64,000 bases of DNA, from NCBI RefSeq assembly GCF_918378365.1, contig NZ_OU912926.1, positions 62,001-126,000 of the forward strand, written 5' to 3'. Position numbers and translations under genes: made by a program. The notes beneath the pieces were generated by a model that was not told the origin of the DNA, did not search any database, and saw only the letters and a program-made list of their open reading frames with translations. This DNA is from Candidatus Nitrotoga arctica (GTDB taxonomy: Bacteria > Pseudomonadota > Gammaproteobacteria > Burkholderiales > Gallionellaceae). The first letter of the stretch is position 1; the number at the start of each line of letters is the position of its first letter. This document shows, one piece after another, positions 14,278 through 23,931 of this stretch.

Positions 14278-14934
14278 TTACTCCTGTAGTAAGTGTTGTT
14301 TAAGGCTTTTGAAAATCGCATTAAATACCTCAATATCAGTGGTAGCTGGCAAGTTTAAGTTGATGGTGTAAGAAAGGTTAATTCCTTCACTCTTTGATGA
14401 GGGTTGTTTGTATGCAATCTGCTGCATAGGGGGGACAGGAGAGGTATTTTGGGACATGGCATTTTCTGTTGATTTACCATTTGATTCCCCTGAACTGTTG
14501 TTTTCATTCGTGTCAAATGATGCAATTTTTTTCAGTGCGCAGAAGGTGGATAATGTTTTTTGTACTACGGTTGAGTTAGCCTCAGCGCCGGTTGCTTCGA
14601 TAATTATACTTTTGAGCTTATTGTTATCTAACTCATAAACATACTCATTCATTTCAAAAAGGGTTTCGTAAAGTTCGCGCATCGCCTTTGCAATTGCGAA
14701 GCCTGACTTTGCAGGGTTACGAAACTCTCGATATCTATCTGTTGGTGTTCCATCAGAGGCTACCAAACCCATTTTTTTAATAAATGGGATAAGCGCTCTA
14801 CCAGAGCCGCCTTTAAGTTGTAACTTGGTAGAAACATAATCTTGCGAGAATTTTTCTGGAACCGATGCCGTTTTGATTTTCTCAAGCATTATTTCAAGAC
14901 TGCCAGTGACTTGAACGTAAGGCAAATTCGCCAT
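14278..14934 (-). CDS. DUF5343 domain protein paired with HEPN protein
   Basis: A 218-residue protein. The first 150 residues (MANLPYVQVTGSLEIMLEKIKTA, GRALIPFIKKMGLV, DRYREFRNP, ATGAEANSTVVQKTLSTFCALKKIA) match the DUF5343 pattern, which looks like tandem winged-helix folds. A Ser/Asn-rich linker leads to a short C-terminal domain. AAGGAG precedes the ATG. It is 3 bp from the HEPN gene. I infer a sensing or DNA-binding partner that controls the HEPN effector. Confidence 0.75.
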   Translation of the reverse strand: MANLPYVQVTGSLEIMLEKIKTASVPEKFSQDYVSTKLQLKGGSGRALIPFIKKMGLVASDGTPTDRYREFRNPAKSGFAIAKAMRELYETLFEMNEYVYELDNNKLKSIIIEATGAEANSTVVQKTLSTFCALKKIASFDTNENNSSGESNGKSTENAMSQNTSPVPPMQQIAYKQPSSKSEGINLSYTINLNLPATTDIEVFNAIFKSLKQHLLQE

Positions 14935-15064
14935 GCATTTCTCCTTGATTCTGTTGTAATGCCTGCTTTCAATTTAGTGGAAGTTGATATCGCTCCACCT
15001 CAACCCCGTTCAAATAACGCGGGTGGCTATAAATACATCACATGACGTGCAACAGAATGAAACA

Positions 15065-15931
15065 TTACTCCAAGTTCTGTATTTGTTCACGCATCTGCTC
15101 AATCAATAGCTTCATTTCCATGGACGCACGCGATACTTCTGCATCGACGGACTTTGACCCTAGCGTGTTCGCCTCGCGGTGTAGTTCCTGCATCAGAAAA
15201 TCCAGCCGCTTGCCTACTGTTCCGCCTTTGACCAGCACTCGTTTCATTTCGACCAGATGCGTTTGCAAACGCGACAACTCTTCATCCACATCAATTTTGC
15301 TGGCGAACAATGTAATTTCCTGCCGCACGCGTTCATCATCTCCCGTTTGCAGCGCTATGCGCAAACGTGCGGCCAATTTTTCTTCATACGCTGCAATTGC
15401 TGTCGGGATACGTGGTGCGACCAGGGTGCATAAGGTTTCGATTTGCTCTATGCGCTGCAACAGAAATTCTTGTAGCTTGTCGCCTTCGCGTCCGCGTGCT
15501 GCGGTGAACTCGCGCAATACTTGATGCAGCAGTTCGGGCACCATGGTTTGCAGTGTGTCGGTCGGTATAGCCGCACTTTGCAACACACCATTCCAACGCA
15601 ACACATCGGCGACGCTCAAGCCATCTGCTTCGGGCAAGATGGCTTGTACCTCGTCGCTCCATTGAGCCAGTTGTTGTACAAGGGGCTGATTCAGCTGCGC
15701 CGGATTTTGTACGGATGGCCGTGGGGCGAAACCGATGCGGCATTCCACCTTGCCGCGTGTCAGCTGCGCAGCAAGGATCTCGCGTAACAGGGGCTCCAGC
15801 ATGCGCAGCTCGTCTGGCATGCGTAGCTGGAGGTCGAGGTAACGGTGATTGACCGCTCGCAGTTCCACTGCAAGCGATCCGGTGTCGAGTTCTGTTGCGG
15901 CAGTGGCAAAGCCGGTCATGCTAAAAATCAT
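15065..15931 (-). CDS. yicC: YicC-family endoribonuclease
   Basis: A 288-residue protein starting [14 protein letters not shown], with the YicC_N domain and the C-terminal DUF1732 region ([36 protein letters not shown]). YicC proteins are reported to be RNases acting on small RNAs. It is divergent from rph, with a 250-bp shared upstream region. The segment encoding residues 123-188 is duplicated as a broken copy at 1200-1396. Confidence 0.93.
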   Translation of the reverse strand: MIFSMTGFATAATELDTGSLAVELRAVNHRYLDLQLRMPDELRMLEPLLREILAAQLTRGKVECRIGFAPRPSVQNPAQLNQPLVQQLAQWSDEVQAILPEADGLSVADVLRWNGVLQSAAIPTDTLQTMVPELLHQVLREFTAARGREGDKLQEFLLQRIEQIETLCTLVAPRIPTAIAAYEEKLAARLRIALQTGDDERVRQEITLFASKIDVDEELSRLQTHLVEMKRVLVKGGTVGKRLDFLMQELHREANTLGSKSVDAEVSRASMEMKLLIEQMREQIQNLE

Positions 15932-16125
15932 TGGGACTCCAGATAATATGGCTTGGGTGATTGCTCAACCCGATTTCAATGTTAAACAAGGGCCTGATTT
16001 ATTTATGCCTTGCTACGTTTTTTCAGGAATTGAACTACAGTATGTGCATTATATGACGATTGGATATTGTAAATTTTGTTATATAAAATTCCAAACTAGC
16101 CTGCAACAATTGTATTGGACTAATT

Positions 16126-16154
16126 CTGATGGCCTGAGTGGCACGAGCTATAAT
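16126..16154 (+). promoter_or_regulatory. Probable rph promoter
   Basis: TATAAT at 16149-16154 is a perfect -10 element, with a weak -35 (ctgatg, 16126-16131) 17 nt upstream. It would start a transcript about 25 nt before the rph start codon. Confidence 0.5.
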
Positions 16155-16184
16155 GCGTGCCATTTCATTTTCTGGATTATTTTT

Positions 16185-16901
16185 ATGCGTCCCAGTCAGC
16201 GGCAATCCGATCAGCTTCGTTCTATTCTTATCACACGTCATTACACCAAGCATGCCGAAGGTTCGGTGTTGATTGAATGCGGCGACACAAAAGTGATTTG
16301 TACCGCCAGCGTGGAGGAGCGTGTGCCGCCTCATAAAAAAGGTTCTGGTGAGGGGTGGGTTACGGCGGAATACGGCATGCTGCCGCGTTCTACCGGTAGC
16401 CGTATGGGGCGCGAAGCAGCCAAGGGCAAACAGTCTGGACGCACGCAGGAAATTCAGCGTCTGATCGGACGCAGTTTGCGCTCAGTGGTGGATTTGAAAC
16501 AATTGGGCGAGCGCACCATCCAAGTGGATTGCGACGTGATTCAGGCCGATGGTGGGACGCGCACTGCCAGCATTACCGGCGCTTTTGTCGCTTTGCACGA
16601 TGCCGTTAGTGGATTGATCAAGCAAGGGTTGATGCAGGAGAACGCATTGCGTGATTTCGTCGCTGCGATTTCGGTGGGTATTTATCAGGGCATGCCGGTG
16701 CTTGATCTTGATTACGCCGAAGATTCTTTATGTGATACCGATATGAATGTGGTGATGACTAGTGCGGGGCATTTCATTGAGGTGCAGGGTACGGCAGAGG
16801 GTCATGCTTTCAGCCGCATTGAGATGGATGCCATGCTCAATTTGGCGCAATCCGGCATCGCGCAGTTAATTGAAATGCAGCGCGCGGCTCTGGGAAAGTA
16901 A
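16185..16901 (+). CDS. rph: Ribonuclease PH
   Basis: A 238-residue phosphorolytic 3'-5' exoribonuclease that trims tRNA 3' ends. The start at 16185 gives [45 protein letters not shown], the standard N-terminus. [20 protein letters not shown] and [20 protein letters not shown] are the core motifs. The frame is open much further upstream (to 15849) but that part overlaps yicC and is not coding. It is followed after 6 bp by rdgB, a common pairing. Confidence 0.95.
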   Translation: MRPSQRQSDQLRSILITRHYTKHAEGSVLIECGDTKVICTASVEERVPPHKKGSGEGWVTAEYGMLPRSTGSRMGREAAKGKQSGRTQEIQRLIGRSLRSVVDLKQLGERTIQVDCDVIQADGGTRTASITGAFVALHDAVSGLIKQGLMQENALRDFVAAISVGIYQGMPVLDLDYAEDSLCDTDMNVVMTSAGHFIEVQGTAEGHAFSRIEMDAMLNLAQSGIAQLIEMQRAALGK

Positions 16902-16907
16902 CGCACT

Positions 16908-17501
16908 GTGCACAAGCTGGTTATTGCTTCCAACAATCCGGGTAAGTTGCACGAGTTGCAGTTAACGCTTGCGTCACTCAGCATCGAGATATTGACGCAG
17001 GCGCAATTGGGCATTGATGAGGCTGAAGAACCTTACTGCACTTTTCTTGAGAATGCTCTGGTCAAGGCGCGCCATGTCAGTCGTGTCAGCGGCCTGCCTG
17101 CACTGGCGGATGACTCTGGACTATGCGTAGCTGCTTTGGGCGGCGCACCTGGTGTGTTGTCCGCGCGCTATGCGGGCGAACCGAAATTGGATTCGCGCAA
17201 CAATGAAAAACTGTTGCAAGCGATGGAAGGAATGGTTGACCGGCGTGCGCATTATTACTGTGTGCTAGTGCTGGTGCGCCATGCTGACGATCCGCAACCG
17301 CTGATTGCGGAAGGTGAATGGCATGGTGAAATTGCGCAGCAGATGCGTGGAGAAGGAGGATTTGGTTACGATCCGCTGTTCTGGTTGCCGCAACTCAACA
17401 AGATGAGCGCGGAATTGAGCCGCGACGAGAAGGCGCAGATCAGCCACCGTGCACAGGCACTGCATATTCTGCTACAAAGGCTGCAAATAGTGGAGTATTG
17501 A
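16908..17501 (+). CDS. rdgB: dITP/XTP pyrophosphatase
   Basis: A 197-residue Ham1-family enzyme that hydrolyses deaminated purine nucleotides such as dITP and XTP to keep them out of DNA. ASNNPGKLHEL at the start and LPALADDSGLCV are the substrate-binding and catalytic motifs; GGFGYDPLFWLP and SHRAQAL complete the set. It starts with GTG at 16908 directly after rph. Confidence 0.95.
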   Translation: MHKLVIASNNPGKLHELQLTLASLSIEILTQAQLGIDEAEEPYCTFLENALVKARHVSRVSGLPALADDSGLCVAALGGAPGVLSARYAGEPKLDSRNNEKLLQAMEGMVDRRAHYYCVLVLVRHADDPQPLIAEGEWHGEIAQQMRGEGGFGYDPLFWLPQLNKMSAELSRDEKAQISHRAQALHILLQRLQIVEY

Positions 17502-17577
17502 GAACGATGGAATTGCAAACAGCTCTCGGCATTCCGGCCGTGTGCAGCAGCAGACAAAGTCGCCCGCACCGTCATTT

Positions 17578-17655
17578 CTAATAGCAGTGATTTTGTCCGC
17601 GTTTTTCCAAATATTGTTGATGGTATTCCTCGACGTACCCATGAATATTCACCTT
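17578..17655 (-). pseudogene. Relic resembling the MsrA C-terminus
   Basis: On the minus strand the frame ending at the TAG at 17578-17580 reads YVEEYHQQYLEKRGQNHCY, which closely resembles the last residues of peptide methionine sulfoxide reductase A. Only about 20 residues are recognisable, and the relic abuts the hemW start region. It is probably what remains of an msrA gene deleted between rdgB and hemW. Because it is short, chance similarity cannot be fully excluded. Confidence 0.55.
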
Positions 17656-18834
17656 GTACACCCACTCGACTCCACGACGCAGGAGATCAGTTTTAAGGCT
17701 TTACCGCCGCTGTCTTTGTATATTCATATTCCGTGGTGTGTGCGTAAATGTCCTTATTGTGATTTTAATTCGCACGAGGCGCGCGAGGCTCTGCCAGAGC
17801 AGGAATACGTGGCGGCGTTAGTGCGCGACCTGGAGCTGGCACTGCCGCAAATCTGGGGGCGCAAGGTATACACCATATTCATCGGTGGCGGTACGCCCAG
17901 CTTGTTTTCTGCGCAGGCTATGGAACAAATTCTCTCTGCAGTACGCATGTTGTTGCCGCTGGATCATGGCGCGGAAATTACGCTGGAAGCCAATCCAGGC
18001 ACAGTGGAGGCAGATAAGTTTGCAGGTTTCCGTGATGCAGGTGTCAATCGCCTATCGCTCGGCATTCAGAGTTTCAACGATACTCACCTCAAGGCGCTGG
18101 GACGTATCCACGATGCGTCCCAGGCGCGGGGGGCCGTAGAAATCGCACAGCAGCATTTTGCCAGCATTAATCTGGATTTAATGTATGGCTTGCCGCAGCA
18201 AACGCAGGCGGAAGCGGCGCAGGATGTGCAAGCCGCACTGGAATTTGCGCCGCAACATTTATCTTGCTACAACCTTACCTTGGAACCGAATACACTTTTT
18301 CACCGTTATCCGCCAGCCCTGCCGGACGATGATCTGTGCAGTGTCATGCAGCAGGATATTGAACAAATACTCAGCACGCACGGCTATCAACATTACGAAA
18401 CCTCGGCTTTTGCCCAGCCAAAAAAACAGGCACGCCATAATCTGAATTACTGGCAATTTGGTGATTATCTGGGCATCGGCGCGGGTGCACACAGCAAACT
18501 GAGTTTCCCGGACAAAGTGTTGCGTCAGGTACGTTATAAACAGCCGCAGGCCTATCTGCAACAGGTAAAGCAGGGTGTGCCGGTGCAGACCGAACATGCA
18601 GTGAAGCGCGAAGAGTTGCCGTTTGAATTCATGATGAATGCATTGCGCTTGAATCAAGGGTTTGCTGATGTGCTATTTGCCGAACGCACCAGCTTGTCTT
18701 TGCTGCTGATCCGCCGTGAACTGGAGCAGGCCGAGCAACGTGGCCTGATTGAACGAGGCCTGCAGCGCATCGCACCGACCGAGTTGGGGCGGCACTTTTT
18801 GAATGACTTGCTACAGATTTTTTTGCGCAAGTAA
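17641..18834 (+). CDS. hemW: HemW haem chaperone (radical SAM)
   Basis: A 397-residue radical-SAM protein. C33, C37 and C40 in PWCVRKCPYCDF bind the 4Fe-4S cluster; FIGGGTPSLF and the C-terminal HemN_C region follow. HemW, formerly annotated as oxygen-independent coproporphyrinogen oxidase, delivers haem to respiratory enzymes. The frame opens at GTG 17542, but the extra N-terminal residues match nothing and overlap the msrA-like relic, so ATG 17641 is preferred. The order rph-rdgB-hemW is common in betaproteobacteria. Confidence 0.92.
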   Translation: MNIHLVHPLDSTTQEISFKALPPLSLYIHIPWCVRKCPYCDFNSHEAREALPEQEYVAALVRDLELALPQIWGRKVYTIFIGGGTPSLFSAQAMEQILSAVRMLLPLDHGAEITLEANPGTVEADKFAGFRDAGVNRLSLGIQSFNDTHLKALGRIHDASQARGAVEIAQQHFASINLDLMYGLPQQTQAEAAQDVQAALEFAPQHLSCYNLTLEPNTLFHRYPPALPDDDLCSVMQQDIEQILSTHGYQHYETSAFAQPKKQARHNLNYWQFGDYLGIGAGAHSKLSFPDKVLRQVRYKQPQAYLQQVKQGVPVQTEHAVKREELPFEFMMNALRLNQGFADVLFAERTSLSLLLIRRELEQAEQRGLIERGLQRIAPTELGRHFLNDLLQIFLRK

Positions 18835-18876
18835 AGTTTGTGGAATTGTCACTCCGCGGTGACTCACGGATTTTGA

Positions 18877-19554
18877 TCAGGGTTTCTTGAACACCAAGTC
18901 CCAAACGCCATGCCCCAGACGCAGCCCGCGCTGTTCAAATTTAGTAAGCGGGCGATAAGCCGGGCGCGGAGCATAATTCGCCGCGGTATTTTCCAGTGAT
19001 TTTTCGCTGCTCAACACTGCGAGTACCTGTTCAGCGTAATCCTGCCAATCCGTGGCGACATGAATATAGCCACCCGGTTTGATTTTCTTCACCAGTTGCG
19101 CCACAAACGGAGGCTGAATTAGGCGACGCTTGTTGTGGCGTGCCTTGTGCCAAGGATCGGGAAAAAAAATATGGACGCCGTCCAATATGTTATCCGCCAG
19201 CATATCGCGCAGTACTTCAACTGCATCATGCTGGATGAGGCGGATATTTTTCAAGTCCAATTCTTCAATCTGTTTGAGCAAACTGCCCACACCCGGAGTG
19301 TGCACCTCAAGAGCAAGATAATCATTTTGCGGATGCGACTGGGCGATGGCGGCAGTGGTCTCACCCATGCCGAAGCCGATCTCAAGGATTTTAGTCGCAG
19401 TTCTGCCGAAAATATTTTCTAAATCCAGCGATTGAGAAAGGTAGGGGATGCCATAAATCGGCAGGAGTGTATCAAGGCAACGCTGTTGCGCATTGGAGAT
19501 GCGCCCTTGTCGCAGCACATAGCTGCGAATGTGTGAGGAGCGCTGAGGTATCAA
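18877..19554 (-). CDS. trmB: tRNA (guanine-46-N7)-methyltransferase
   Basis: A 225-residue SAM-dependent enzyme that methylates G46 in the tRNA variable loop. [10 protein letters not shown] is the SAM-binding motif, and [15 protein letters not shown] is the TrmB signature. It starts with TTG at 19554, overlapping the thiG stop as TTGA, so it is translationally coupled to thiG. Confidence 0.94.
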   Translation of the reverse strand: MIPQRSSHIRSYVLRQGRISNAQQRCLDTLLPIYGIPYLSQSLDLENIFGRTATKILEIGFGMGETTAAIAQSHPQNDYLALEVHTPGVGSLLKQIEELDLKNIRLIQHDAVEVLRDMLADNILDGVHIFFPDPWHKARHNKRRLIQPPFVAQLVKKIKPGGYIHVATDWQDYAEQVLAVLSSEKSLENTAANYAPRPAYRPLTKFEQRGLRLGHGVWDLVFKKP

Positions 19555-20336
19555 TTTATTAATCCACTGGTAGGTGAGCTAGGCGAAGCGCTATACAATT
19601 TCTTTGGCATGCGCCCGGCCAGAAAAGCCATGCGACCAGCTTCCACGGCCAGCTTCATGGCAGAGGCCATCAATACCGGCTGCTGTGCGGCGGCAATGGC
19701 GGTATTCATCAACACCCCATGGCAACCGAGCTCCATGGCGATGGCCGCGTCTGAGGCAGTGCCCACTCCCGCATCCACAATAACTGGTACTTGTACGCGG
19801 CCCATGATGAGCTGCAAATTCCACGGATTGAGGATGCCCATGCCGGAGCCGATCAGCGAAGCCAGCGGCATGATCGCGACACAGCCGATGTCTTCCAGTT
19901 GTTTTGCGATGATGGGGTCATCCGAGGTATACACCATTACCTGAAAGCCATCCGCTACCAGCGTTTTTGCGGCGGCGAGGGTCTCCACCACATTCGGATA
20001 AAGCGATTGCGGATCACCCAGCACCTCCAGCTTGACCAGACAGTGCCCGTCCAGTAGTTCACGTGCGAGTCGCAGCGTGCGCACGGCGTCGTCCGCGCTG
20101 TAGCACCCCGCCGTGTTGGGCAGCAGGGTATATTTCGATGGCGGCAGAATGTCCAGCAGATTCGGCTCGTTCGGGTTTTGTCCGATGTTGCTGCGACGGA
20201 TAGCGATGGTGATGATCTCGGCGCCACTGGCCTCCACCGCCGCCTGCGTCTCGGTAAAATTCTTGTATTTGCCGGTGCCGATTAACAGGCGCGAGTTATA
20301 GCTTTTGCCCGCGATGAGCAGTGTGTCTTTGTTCAT
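19551..20336 (-). CDS. thiG: Thiazole synthase
   Basis: A 261-residue TIM-barrel enzyme that joins deoxyxylulose phosphate, dehydroglycine and ThiS sulfur to form the thiazole of thiamin. K102 in VKLEVLGD is the Schiff-base lysine, and [12 protein letters not shown] and [12 protein letters not shown] bind phosphate. It lies 15 bp after thiS. Other thiamin genes are absent here. Confidence 0.95.
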   Translation of the reverse strand: MNKDTLLIAGKSYNSRLLIGTGKYKNFTETQAAVEASGAEIITIAIRRSNIGQNPNEPNLLDILPPSKYTLLPNTAGCYSADDAVRTLRLARELLDGHCLVKLEVLGDPQSLYPNVVETLAAAKTLVADGFQVMVYTSDDPIIAKQLEDIGCVAIMPLASLIGSGMGILNPWNLQLIMGRVQVPVIVDAGVGTASDAAIAMELGCHGVLMNTAIAAAQQPVLMASAMKLAVEAGRMAFLAGRMPKKLYSASPSSPTSGLIN

Positions 20337-20351
20337 TAATGTGTTCCGTGA

Positions 20352-20561
20352 TTAACCACCACCGACTGCGACAACAATTTCAAGTCGGTCGCCATCTGCC
20401 AGCAGTTGTTGGTTGAATTGTCCGCGCGGCAAGATTTCACCGTTGCGTTCCAGCGCGATGCGCTTGCCTGTCAGTTGCATCTGTTCGAGGAGCGTAGCGA
20501 CGGAAACAGGATGATCGAATTGGCGAACTTCGCCGTTAATTGAGACTGAAATCACTTTCAA
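20352..20561 (-). CDS. thiS: Sulfur carrier protein ThiS
   Basis: A 69-residue ubiquitin-like protein ending in VGGG, whose terminal Gly is adenylated and thiocarboxylated to carry sulfur to ThiG. It begins MKVISVSINGEVRQFD. It is the first gene of thiS-thiG-trmB. No thiamin riboswitch fits in the short interval before it. Confidence 0.93.
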   Translation of the reverse strand: MKVISVSINGEVRQFDHPVSVATLLEQMQLTGKRIALERNGEILPRGQFNQQLLADGDRLEIVVAVGGG

Positions 20562-20596
20562 ATTCTGGTCGCGTTAAGGTAACATCCATTCTACAT

Positions 20597-20670
20597 GCGG
20601 GCGTCGTATAATGGTAATACCCTAGCTTCCCAAGCTAGAGCCGTGGGTTCGATTCCCATCGCCCGCTCCA
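20597..20670 (+). tRNA. tRNA-Gly (CCC)
   Basis: A 74-nt cloverleaf: the acceptor stem gcgggcg pairs with cgcccgc, the anticodon stem ctagc/gctag encloses the loop ttcccaa, and the T arm contains ggttcgattcc. The anticodon is CCC (reads GGG codons). The 5' part of the encoded 3' end is tcca. It closely resembles E. coli glyU. Confidence 0.97.
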
Positions 20671-20821
20671 CCAAGCAACCACTGGCTGTTGCACTTCAAA
20701 CTCGAATTCGCTAGATTTTTTCATATCAGCCAGCAGATAAATTTCTAATGCAATACAAGGCTTCATTCAACAGGAGCCAATGGAACGCATTCCGTCAAAC
20801 TGGTCTCCGTGCAGGGTGCAG

Positions 20822-21553
20822 CTACTTCACCCGCAGTCGCGCGAATAGTTCCTCGGCTGAGGGGCTAACTATTTTTCTAACCGAGCCATCGTGCAATCCA
20901 TGAGTAGGAATCGGCAACCCGGCTTGCACGTAGTGGTCACGCCAGTTGGATTCGTACAAGACCGTGTGCAGTCCAGTCCATGCACTTTTGAGCTGATTGA
21001 GCTTGAACATGTCAAACATCACACGGTCACATATGGACATCCAAGCATTTGGAATCATGCCCCACATAGGCCACATAAAAGCTGCAGACCGGGCAAACGA
21101 CATACAGTTTGTGTCTACATGGGTATGCTGCAAATCCTCTGTATGTTCAAGGCGCAGGTGCTCATGACCAGGCACAAAAATGTGTCGGTAAGAAAATACC
21201 GCATCCAGAACTTCTCCCTCTACTTGCGCTTGTTCATAAACATTCACCAAGCTCGTCACATGATTTGGTTCGTACAAGTTATCCGCATCCAGGAAACAAA
21301 CGACATCGGCACCTTCGTTCAAGGCGCAGATGGCTCCCACACTTCTGGGCGTACATCCAAAGTCGCCATGAGCGACCGGCAAATTGATAGAAGACAGATT
21401 CTTAACGCCTGAAGTAACATCTGGCTTGGGATGTCCGTCAGAAATGAGGTAATGCCTTGTATCTTGATGTGTCTGCGCCAATACACTTTGGATGCATCGC
21501 CGCAGGATTGCATCCGACTCTTTGTAGTACGGCGTAATAATCGCAACCTTCAT
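20822..21553 (-). CDS. Family 2 glycosyltransferase
   Basis: A 243-residue protein with a GT-A fold. MKVAIITPYYKESDAILRRCIQSVLAQTH is the nucleotide-sugar-binding start and FLDADNLY gives the DxD metal site. It should transfer a sugar onto a surface glycan; the substrate is unknown. The frame opens at ATG 21580 directly after the upstream gene's stop, but GGTGG lies before ATG 21553 and homologous proteins begin MKVAIITPYY. It follows the UDP-xylose synthase gene on the same strand. Confidence 0.85.
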   Translation of the reverse strand: MKVAIITPYYKESDAILRRCIQSVLAQTHQDTRHYLISDGHPKPDVTSGVKNLSSINLPVAHGDFGCTPRSVGAICALNEGADVVCFLDADNLYEPNHVTSLVNVYEQAQVEGEVLDAVFSYRHIFVPGHEHLRLEHTEDLQHTHVDTNCMSFARSAAFMWPMWGMIPNAWMSICDRVMFDMFKLNQLKSAWTGLHTVLYESNWRDHYVQAGLPIPTHGLHDGSVRKIVSPSAEELFARLRVK

Positions 21554-21580
21554 TTGGTGGCCACCATTGTGAATGGGCAT

Positions 21581-22507
21581 TTAAATTTTGAAATAGGCGA
21601 TTGTTTTTTTCAAGCCATTGATCAGGTCAACCCTTGGGTACCAATCTAGCTGGCTTTTTGCCAGGTCGATGTCGGGCTGTCTTTGTTTGGGATCGTCCTG
21701 GGGCAGAGGCTTGAAAACCAATTTGCTCTTTGAGCCTGTCAGCTCAATCACTATTTGGGCGAGCTCCAGAATCGAAATTTCTGAAGGGTTTCCAATATTG
21801 ACAGGTCCGGTAAAGTCATCGCCGGTACCCATGGTTAGGATCAACGCATCAATCAAATCGTCAACGTAGCAAAAACTTCTGGTTTGGTCACCATCACCAT
21901 AAATTGTGATGTCATCCCCGTTGAGGGCCTGAACGATGAAATTGCTGACCACACGGCCATCGCCGGGCTGCATCCTCGGCCCGTAAGTGTTGAAGATTCG
22001 TACCACTTTGATCAGCAAATGGTGCTGTCGCCAGTAGTCAAAGAAAAGCGTTTCAGCACAGCGCTTGCCTTCATCGTAACAACTGCGAATACCAATCGGA
22101 TTGACCCTGCCCCAATACGCTTCCGACTGGGGTTGAACTTCCGGGTCGCCATACACCTCGCTCGTGCTTGCCTGGAGGATTTTTGCCTTTACCCGCTTGG
22201 CCAGGCCCAGCATGTTGATAGCGCCATGCACACTTGTCTTGGTGGTTTGTACCGGGTCAGATTGGTAATGCACCGGTGATGCAGGGCAGGCCAGATTGTA
22301 AATTTCGTCGACCTCCACATATAACGGAAAAGTGACATCGTGCCGCATCAATTCAAAATGGGGGTGTCCCAGAAGATGCTTGATGTTTTCCTTGTTACCC
22401 GTGAAAAAATTGTCAACACACAATACATCTGAGCCGCTGGTTATCAGCCGCTCACACAGGTGCGACCCTAAAAATCCAGCCCCACCGGTTACAAGTATTC
22501 TTTTCAT
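21581..22507 (-). CDS. UDP-glucuronate decarboxylase (UDP-xylose synthase)
   Basis: A 308-residue extended short-chain dehydrogenase. [15 protein letters not shown] binds NAD, and the catalytic set is STSEVYG with Y-x3-K in SCYDEGKR. The [12 protein letters not shown] segment and [10 protein letters not shown] are typical of UXS enzymes, which convert UDP-glucuronate to UDP-xylose for surface polysaccharides. The start MKRILVTGG at 22507 is the family N-terminus; the longer frame is not used. Confidence 0.92.
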   Translation of the reverse strand: MKRILVTGGAGFLGSHLCERLITSGSDVLCVDNFFTGNKENIKHLLGHPHFELMRHDVTFPLYVEVDEIYNLACPASPVHYQSDPVQTTKTSVHGAINMLGLAKRVKAKILQASTSEVYGDPEVQPQSEAYWGRVNPIGIRSCYDEGKRCAETLFFDYWRQHHLLIKVVRIFNTYGPRMQPGDGRVVSNFIVQALNGDDITIYGDGDQTRSFCYVDDLIDALILTMGTGDDFTGPVNIGNPSEISILELAQIVIELTGSKSKLVFKPLPQDDPKQRQPDIDLAKSQLDWYPRVDLINGLKKTIAYFKI

Positions 22508-23082
22508 TGTTTGTCTGCTGGACGTGGGTGATAAGGATAGGAAACTCAATGGTAGATTCCATTGATGCACATTGATTTGCGCAGTCTCTCTACGTCATGG
22601 GGGGAGTCGAGATATCCTGGTCGTATATTTATGATTGAAATTGCCACCGTAAGTTGCCAAAATTCCGGGCGCCGCATTTCGGTTAATAAAATCTTGCACC
22701 ATGAATCCAACGGTAGGCAAACCGAAATAGGTGTCTCCATTGTGTCTTGTTAACTCAATATACTTAATTTTTGGTGAACTGAACCTATTTCGACGCTGTA
22801 ATCATTCGGAGTTAAGTAGCGCAAACTCCTGCACAAGATAAGGATGCATGTTACAGGACTGATAAAACTCTGATGCAAGGAAACTAAAGCTCGAGCCCGC
22901 AAAAAATACTGTTAATCATTTTAAACAACCGAGTCCAGATGGGAGCCTGACAGCCCTGTACGTAACACCACAAAGAAAAACTATCGCAATCTTGATATTC
23001 GTAAGATAGCTCGGCCTGGCTGTTTACCGGATGAATGGTTCAAGGGACAATGAGAGCCTTGCCGCATACGAGTGTTATTGTT
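22508..23082. other. Intergenic region without a supported gene
   Basis: About 570 bp between the UXS gene and a divergent methyltransferase gene. A 64-codon minus-strand frame (22546-22740) has no recognisable similarity and no ribosome site, and I do not call it. The sequence is AT-rich and probably holds the two promoters. Confidence 0.6.
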
Positions 23083-23829
23083 ATGAACAAGAAACGCAAC
23101 CCCTACGAGATGCTCCGAATCCATGAGTCTGGCGATGCGCCCTACCAGAAACATTTCGTTCCTGAAGACGTCAGAAAAATATGTGTCGAGTTAGCACCAT
23201 CGACCTATCTAGACGTGGGATGCAATCGCGGTCAACTGATTGCTGCGGTCAAAAAAGGTCTTCATAACCGTGCCGTTTGTGTCGGTGTTGAAATGAACGC
23301 GTTTGCCGCAAAGGCCGCAGAACAGGTTTGTGATCGCGTCTATTCAAGTGCCTTTGATGCAGCAATCGGGGGGCTCAAGGCAGACTATCCGGGCGGTTTC
23401 GATGTTATTTCATTTGCTGATGTACTTGAACATATGTACGACCCGTGGGAAGCCATGGTTTTGGCGAAGGAATTGTTATCCGAGCGTGGAAAGTGTGTAT
23501 TTCAAATTCCAAATATGGGACACCGTTCCATTATTGGCGGACTACTTTCGAATCGATTCGATTATGAGTTGATGGGTTTGCTGGATGTGACGCATATTCG
23601 CTTTTTTACGCCAGGATCATTTGAAGACGCCTGCCAGCAGGCTGGGTACAAGATCATGCGGAAGGTGCAAATCATGGAGGAAAACCCGCAACCTGTTCTA
23701 TCTGCGTTCAGCACGCTGATTGCAGGATCAGAGGATGTTAAGAATTTCTTGCGAATATTGGGCGTGTCACAGATCGACCTTGCTCTACTGGCGATGTGGC
23801 AAATTTGTTACGTGTGTGAACCTCTATGA
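23083..23829 (+). CDS. SAM-dependent methyltransferase
   Basis: A 248-residue class I methyltransferase of the Methyltransf_23 type. YLDVGCNRGQLI is motif I, ISFADVLEHMYDPWE is the post-I/IV region, and FFTPGSFEDACQQAGYKI lies near the end. It may act on a polysaccharide or lipid, given the nearby glycan genes, but the substrate is not evident. The frame opens at 23035; ATG 23083 (MNKKRNPYEML) is preferred by family resemblance. No strong ribosome site is visible for either. Confidence 0.8.
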   Translation: MNKKRNPYEMLRIHESGDAPYQKHFVPEDVRKICVELAPSTYLDVGCNRGQLIAAVKKGLHNRAVCVGVEMNAFAAKAAEQVCDRVYSSAFDAAIGGLKADYPGGFDVISFADVLEHMYDPWEAMVLAKELLSERGKCVFQIPNMGHRSIIGGLLSNRFDYELMGLLDVTHIRFFTPGSFEDACQQAGYKIMRKVQIMEENPQPVLSAFSTLIAGSEDVKNFLRILGVSQIDLALLAMWQICYVCEPL

Positions 23830-23931
23830 GTTGACCTCACTTTATGATTCAGCAGCATCTCCAGCTCCGTGAGAAAAAAGCAATATCGATTCTCACAATT
23901 TATCTCGATCACATTATTTTCTATATAAAAC

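Noticed and set aside
15849..16184. N-terminal extension of the rph frame
   Set aside because: It overlaps yicC in antisense, and RNase PH proteins begin at the MRPSQR position; a promoter lies inside the extension.
20562..20597. Thiamin riboswitch before thiS
   Set aside because: The interval to the tRNA gene is too short and lacks the riboswitch core motifs.
20597..20822. tRNA-Gly as an integration site for the following glycan genes
   Set aside because: No second copy of the tRNA 3' end and no integrase gene were found in the window.
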